The position numbers and the translations under genes are program-made. This document shows positions 5,917 to 9,521 of a stretch of DNA of 9,521 bases, in pieces; the stretch's first letter is position 1, and each line of letters starts with the position of its first letter. Below the pieces are notes generated by a model, which did no database searches, was not told where the DNA came from, and worked only from the letters and a program-made list of their open reading frames with translations. This DNA is from CAVQCX01 sp050050175 (GTDB lineage: Bacteria; Pseudomonadota; Gammaproteobacteria; Chromatiales; Chromatiaceae), in the NCBI GenBank assembly GCA_050050175.1, contig JASFUT010000114.1, positions 1-9,521 of the forward strand, in the 5' to 3' direction.

Positions 5917-6597
5917 GTGCTCAGCCCCCAGGACCTCCAGGCCCTTCGCATCACGCTCGAGCTCGCCGGCCTGAGCACGCTGATCCTGATCCTCCTCGGG
6001 ACGCCGCTGGCGTGGTGGCTCGCACGCAGTCGCTGGCGACTCAAGATCCTCGTGGAGGCGGTCGTGGCCCTGCCCCTGGTCCTGCCGCCCACGGTGCTCG
6101 GCTTCTATCTGCTGATCGCGCTCGGGCCCCATGGGCCGGTGGGCGGGCTGATGGAGGCGCTCGGGGGCCGGTCCTTGGCGTTCAGCTTCACGGGGCTGGT
6201 GATCGGGTCGGTGATCTATTCGCTCCCCTTCGCGGTCCAGCCCCTGCGCGACGCCTTCGTGGCGGCCGGCGAGCGTCCGCTGGAGGTCGCCGCCACCCTG
6301 CGGGCCTCGCCGCTGGACCGTTTCCTGACGGTGGCCGTCCCGCTGGCCCGTCCGGGCTTTCTCACCGCGGCGGTCCTGGCCTTCGCGCACACGGTGGGCG
6401 AGTTCGGGGTGGTGCTGATGATCGGCGGCAACATCCCGGGCGAGACGCAGGTTGTCTCCATCGCCATCTACGACCACGTGGAGGCCCTGGAGTACGGCCG
6501 GGCGCATTGGCTGTCGGGCGGTCTGCTGGTCCTCTCCTTCCTGATGCTGGTGGGGGTCCACGCCCTGAACCGGCGCTTCAGTCTGGTGCGCCTGTGA
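5917..6597 (+). CDS. modB: Molybdate ABC transporter permease ModB
   Basis: A 226-residue inner-membrane permease that forms the molybdate channel. Around five to six hydrophobic segments are seen (about 12-35, 46-69, 87-108, 141-160 and 197-215). The characteristic ALPLVLPPTVLGFYLL lies at 51-66, and the cytoplasmic EAA loop that docks to ModC at about 118-141 (GERPLEVAATLRASPLDRF). Near the C-terminal half are HTVGEFGVVLMIGGNIPG and the TQVVSIAIYD segment typical of ModB. The length matches the family (about 225-230). The GTG at 5917 is chosen because it follows the modA stop by two bases and gives the usual N-terminus just before TM1; the frame is open much further upstream but there it overlaps modA. 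Its stop overlaps the modC start by four bases, so translation is probably coupled. Confidence 0.96.
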   Translation: MLSPQDLQALRITLELAGLSTLILILLGTPLAWWLARSRWRLKILVEAVVALPLVLPPTVLGFYLLIALGPHGPVGGLMEALGGRSLAFSFTGLVIGSVIYSLPFAVQPLRDAFVAAGERPLEVAATLRASPLDRFLTVAVPLARPGFLTAAVLAFAHTVGEFGVVLMIGGNIPGETQVVSIAIYDHVEALEYGRAHWLSGGLLVLSFLMLVGVHALNRRFSLVRL

Positions 6598-7661
6598 CCC
6601 TGGAGGCTGACCTGGAGCTCCGGCGGGGCGGGTTCGCGCTGAGGGCGGCCTTCAGCGCGCCGTCCCGCGGGGTGACGGCCGTATTCGGGCCCTCGGGCTG
6701 TGGAAAGACCACGCTCCTGCGGGTGATCGCCGGGCTCGAGCCGGGGGCGCGCGGACGCTTGCGGGTGGGCGGGGAGACCTGGCAGGACGGGCGGCGGTTC
6801 GTGCCGCCCCACCGGCGGGCCCTGGGCTACGTCTTCCAGGAGCCGAGCCTCTTCAGCCACCTCTGCGTGAGGGACAACCTGGCCTACGCCGCAAAGCGGG
6901 TGCCGGCGGGCGAGCGCCGTGTTGCCATGGACGAGGCGGTGGGGCTGCTGGCCCTGGAGGGGTTGCTCGAGCGCGACCCGGGCGCCCTCTCCGGGGGCGA
7001 GCGCCAGCGCGTCGCCATCGCCCGGGCGTTGCTGGCGAGCCCCAGGCTGCTGCTGATGGACGAGCCGTTGGCGTCGCTGGACCAGGGCAGCAAGGCGGAG
7101 ATCCTGCCTTTTCTTGAGCGGCTGCACGACGGCCTGGCCCTGCCGCTGCTGTACGTCAGCCATGCCCCCGACGAGGTGGCCCGGCTCGCCGACCGGGTGG
7201 TGCTCATGGAGGAGGGCAGGGTGCTCGACTCGGGGCCGGTGGGGGAGATGTTCTCCCGGCTCGATCTGCCGCTGGCGCGAGGCGAGACCGCCGAGTCGGT
7301 AGTGGAGGCGGTGGTGGTCGGGCACGACCCCGACTACGGTCTCTGCCACCTGGACTTTCCAGGGGGGCGCCTGTCTGTGGCTCGCGCCGGTCTCTCCGCG
7401 GGCACAGGGGTCCGGCTGCGCATCCTGGCCGGGGACGTGAGCATCACCCTCGAGCGGCAGTCCGGGACGAGCATTCTCAATATCTTTCCGGTGCGGGTGG
7501 CCGGGTTGGTCCGGGAGGGCCCGGCTCAGGTCATGGTGCGCCTCGACGCGGGGGGGGCTCACCTGCTGGCGCGGGTGACCCGCAGGTCCGTCGCGGAGCT
7601 GGGCCTGGAGGTCGGGTCCCGAGCGTTCGCCCAGGTCAAGAGCGTCTCGCTTCTCGCCTGA
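6594..7661 (+). CDS. modC: Molybdate ABC transporter ATP-binding protein ModC
   Basis: A 355-residue cytoplasmic ATPase that powers uptake through ModB. All nucleotide-binding motifs are intact: Walker A GPSGCGKTT (32-40), Q-loop YVFQEPSLF (79-87, Q82), signature LSGGERQRVAIARAL (132-146), Walker B LLLMDEP (152-158, catalytic E157), D-loop SLD (161-163) and switch histidine H190 in YVSH. The C-terminal part (about 290-352, starting SGTSILNIFPV) is the Mop/TOBE oxyanion-binding domain seen in ModC, which can sense molybdate inside the cell. The length agrees with typical ModC (about 350). The GTG at 6594 overlaps the modB stop as GTGA. The reading frame is open back to 6012, but that part lies in another frame of modB and is not coding. 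Confidence 0.97.
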   Translation: MTLEADLELRRGGFALRAAFSAPSRGVTAVFGPSGCGKTTLLRVIAGLEPGARGRLRVGGETWQDGRRFVPPHRRALGYVFQEPSLFSHLCVRDNLAYAAKRVPAGERRVAMDEAVGLLALEGLLERDPGALSGGERQRVAIARALLASPRLLLMDEPLASLDQGSKAEILPFLERLHDGLALPLLYVSHAPDEVARLADRVVLMEEGRVLDSGPVGEMFSRLDLPLARGETAESVVEAVVVGHDPDYGLCHLDFPGGRLSVARAGLSAGTGVRLRILAGDVSITLERQSGTSILNIFPVRVAGLVREGPAQVMVRLDAGGAHLLARVTRRSVAELGLEVGSRAFAQVKSVSLLA

Positions 7662-7728
7662 CGGGCGGACGCCCCGGGCCCTGCGATCGGCCGCGGTACC
7701 AGGCCGCCGGACCCGGTGTCTCCTGGGT

Positions 7729-7734
7729 TACAAT
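7729..7734 (+). promoter_or_regulatory. Possible -10 element of the parC promoter
   Basis: TACAAT matches the sigma-70 -10 consensus at five of six positions and stands out in very GC-rich surroundings. It lies 57 bases before the parC start and 68 bases after the modC stop, a sensible place for a promoter that separates parC from the mod operon. The region around 7706-7711 shows no convincing -35 (GCCGGA), so the call rests on the -10 alone. Confidence 0.4.
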
Positions 7735-7742
7735 CCCGGCTC

Positions 7743-7761
7743 GCCGGCGCAGGTCGCCGGC
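7743..7761 (+). other. Leader hairpin between the possible promoter and parC
   Basis: GCCGGC at 7743-7748 pairs with GCCGGC at 7756-7761 across a seven-base loop, GCAGGTC. It would lie in the 5' leader of the parC transcript if the promoter at 7729 is used. There is no T run after it. The role is unknown and chance formation is plausible at this GC content. Confidence 0.3.
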
Positions 7762-7790
7762 CGGCTCCGATCCTCCCTGCGGGAAGCACC

Positions 7791-9521
7791 ATGGGCGACT
7801 CACTTGATCTGAACTTCGAGGGCATCGAGCGGCTGCCCCTGCGCCGGTTCACGGAGAAGGCGTACCTGGACTACTCCATGTACGTCATCCTCGACCGGGC
7901 CCTGCCGCACATCGGCGACGGTCTCAAGCCGGTGCAGCGGCGGATCGTCTACGCCATGTCCGAGCTGGCCCTGTCGTCGACCGCCAAGTTCAAGAAGTCG
8001 GCCCGCACGGTGGGCGACGTGCTCGGCAAGTATCACCCCCACGGGGACAGCGCCTGCTACGAGGCGATGGTGCTCATGGCCCAGCACTTCTCCTACCGCT
8101 ATCCGCTGGTGGACGGCCAGGGCAACTGGGGCTCGCCGGACGACCCCAAGTCCTTCGCCGCCATGCGCTACACCGAGGCGCGCCTGACGCCCTACGCGCA
8201 GGTCCTGCTTCAGGAGCTGGGCCAGGGGACCGTGGACTGGCTGCCCAACTTCGACGGCACCCTGCGCGAGCCGACCGTGCTGCCCGCCCGGCTGCCCAAC
8301 GTGCTGCTCAACGGATCCACGGGCATCGCCGTGGGCATGGCGACGGACATCCCGCCGCACAACCTGCGCGAGGTGGCCAGCGCGTGCATCCGGCTGCTCG
8401 AGGACCCGAAGGCGGACGTGGAGCAGCTCTGCGAGCACGTGCCGGCCCCGGACTATCCCACCGAGGCGGAGATCGTCACCCCGCGCCGCGAGCTGATCCG
8501 GATCTATCAGACCGGCGGCGGAACCGTCCGGCTGCGGGCCCGGTACCAGCGCGAGCAGGGCGACATCGTGATCACGGCCCTGCCCTATCAGGTGTCCGGG
8601 GCCCGGGTGCTCGAGCAGATCGCCGCCCAGATGCAGGCCCGGAAGCTGCCCATGGTCGAGGACCTGCGCGACGAGTCCGATCACGAGAGCCCGACCCGTC
8701 TGGTCGTAGTGCCGCGCTCCAACCGGGTGGACGCGGAGCGGCTCATGTCCCACCTGTTCGCCACCACCGACCTGGAGCGGACCTACCGCGTCAACCTGAA
8801 CCTCATCGGCCTGGACGGCCGCCCGCAGGTGAAGAACCTGCGCGACCTCCTCACCGAGTGGCTGCAGTTCCGCACCGAGACGGTCACCCGCCGGCTCAAG
8901 CACCGTCTCGGAAAGGTGCGCGACCGCCTGCACCTCCTGGAGGGTCTGCTGATCGCCTTCCTGAACATCGACGAGGTGATCCGCATCATCCGCACCGAGG
9001 ACGAGCCGAGACCCGTGCTCATGCGGCGCTTCGACCTCACGGAGGTCCAGGCCGACTACGTCCTCGACACCAAGCTGCGTCAGCTCGCGCGTCTGGAGGA
9101 GGTCAAGATCCGGGCGGAGCAGAAGGAGCTGCAGAAGGAGCAGGACTGGCTGGAGAAGACCCTCGGGTCCCGCCAGCGCATGCGCACCCTGATCCGCAAG
9201 GAGCTGGAGGAGGACACTGCGAAGCACGGTGACGGGCGCCGCTCACCCATCGTCGAGCGGGCTGCCGCGGAGGCCCTGGGTCAGACCGACCTGGCTCCCA
9301 GCGAGCCGGTTACGGTGGTGCTCTCCGAGAAGGGCTGGGCGAGGGCCGCCAAGGGGCACGACATCGATCCGGCCGGACTGAGCTACCGCTCGGGGGACGG
9401 GTTCCTGGACGCGGTGCACGCGCGCAGCAACCAGCCCGTGGTGTTCCTCGACTCCACCGGGCGCAGCTACTCCCTGCAGGCGCACAGCCTGCCCTCGGCG
9501 CGCAGCCAGGGCGAGCCCCTT
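7791..9521 (+). CDS. parC: DNA topoisomerase IV subunit A ParC (3' end outside the window)
   Basis: The first 577 residues of ParC, the DNA-cleaving subunit that decatenates daughter chromosomes together with ParE. The usual length is about 750 residues, so about 170 are missing at the right edge. The N-terminus has GDGLKPVQRRIVYAMSEL (42-59) and the quinolone-region motif GKYHPHGDSACYEAM (79-93). The catalytic tyrosine is Y127 in AMRYTEARL. S87 and E91 correspond to E. coli S80 and E84, both in the quinolone-sensitive state. The tower and coiled-coil region continues through SGARVLEQIAAQMQARKLPM, DESDHESPTRLVVVPRSNRV and LNLIGLDGRPQVKN. The C-terminal domain begins near residue 500 with PSEPVTVVLSEKGW, and the window ends in LPSARSQGEPL, which resembles the GyrA-box region of ParC. 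GGGAAG lies four bases before the ATG. Confidence 0.98.
   Translation, partial: MGDSLDLNFEGIERLPLRRFTEKAYLDYSMYVILDRALPHIGDGLKPVQRRIVYAMSELALSSTAKFKKSARTVGDVLGKYHPHGDSACYEAMVLMAQHFSYRYPLVDGQGNWGSPDDPKSFAAMRYTEARLTPYAQVLLQELGQGTVDWLPNFDGTLREPTVLPARLPNVLLNGSTGIAVGMATDIPPHNLREVASACIRLLEDPKADVEQLCEHVPAPDYPTEAEIVTPRRELIRIYQTGGGTVRLRARYQREQGDIVITALPYQVSGARVLEQIAAQMQARKLPMVEDLRDESDHESPTRLVVVPRSNRVDAERLMSHLFATTDLERTYRVNLNLIGLDGRPQVKNLRDLLTEWLQFRTETVTRRLKHRLGKVRDRLHLLEGLLIAFLNIDEVIRIIRTEDEPRPVLMRRFDLTEVQADYVLDTKLRQLARLEEVKIRAEQKELQKEQDWLEKTLGSRQRMRTLIRKELEEDTAKHGDGRRSPIVERAAAEALGQTDLAPSEPVTVVLSEKGWARAAKGHDIDPAGLSYRSGDGFLDAVHARSNQPVVFLDSTGRSYSLQAHSLPSARSQGEPL

Noticed and set aside
6012..6593. Upstream extension of the modC frame across modB, suggesting a fusion protein
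   Set aside because: This stretch is an out-of-frame reading of modB and gives Arg/Gly/Ala-rich nonsense; true ModC homology begins at the GTG at 6594.
7800..9227. 475-residue minus-strand reading frame opposite parC
   Set aside because: It mirrors parC codons (rich in His, Gln, Leu, Gly), has no recognisable motif and lies wholly inside a conserved gene.

Overview
This is a GC-rich window (roughly 70% G+C by eye) in which every credible gene lies on the + strand. The partial ParC at the right end matches the gammaproteobacterial type of topoisomerase IV subunit A almost motif for motif. That and the high GC suggest a gammaproteobacterium, possibly of the Chromatiales/Ectothiorhodospiraceae sort; this placement is inference.

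Layout: (1) the last ~73 codons of an unrecognised protein; (2) a cation diffusion facilitator (CDF) metal transporter of the ZnT9/SLC30A9-like type; (3) four genes of unknown function: a six-helix membrane protein, two exported proteins with signal peptides, and a 92-residue coiled-coil protein with a C-terminal membrane anchor; (4) a complete molybdate ABC transporter operon, modA-modB-modC, with tightly packed or overlapping GTG starts; (5) a 129-base intergenic stretch with a possible promoter and a leader hairpin; (6) parC, running off the right edge at codon 577.

The mod genes work together: ModA binds molybdate or tungstate in the periplasm, ModB forms the membrane channel and ModC hydrolyses ATP. 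The CDF protein is a separate metal transporter and parC is a housekeeping gene. The least explained part is 1333-5104, where four co-directional genes all encode membrane or exported proteins with no function I can name. One of the exported proteins (3544-4779) looks like an internal duplication, and the other (2064-3500) has propeller-like motifs and an unusual N-terminal extension.

No RNA genes, CRISPR arrays, insertion sequences or integration sites were seen. The many long minus-strand reading frames are best explained as GC-driven shadows of the plus-strand genes. No gene-free stretch exceeds 130 bases.
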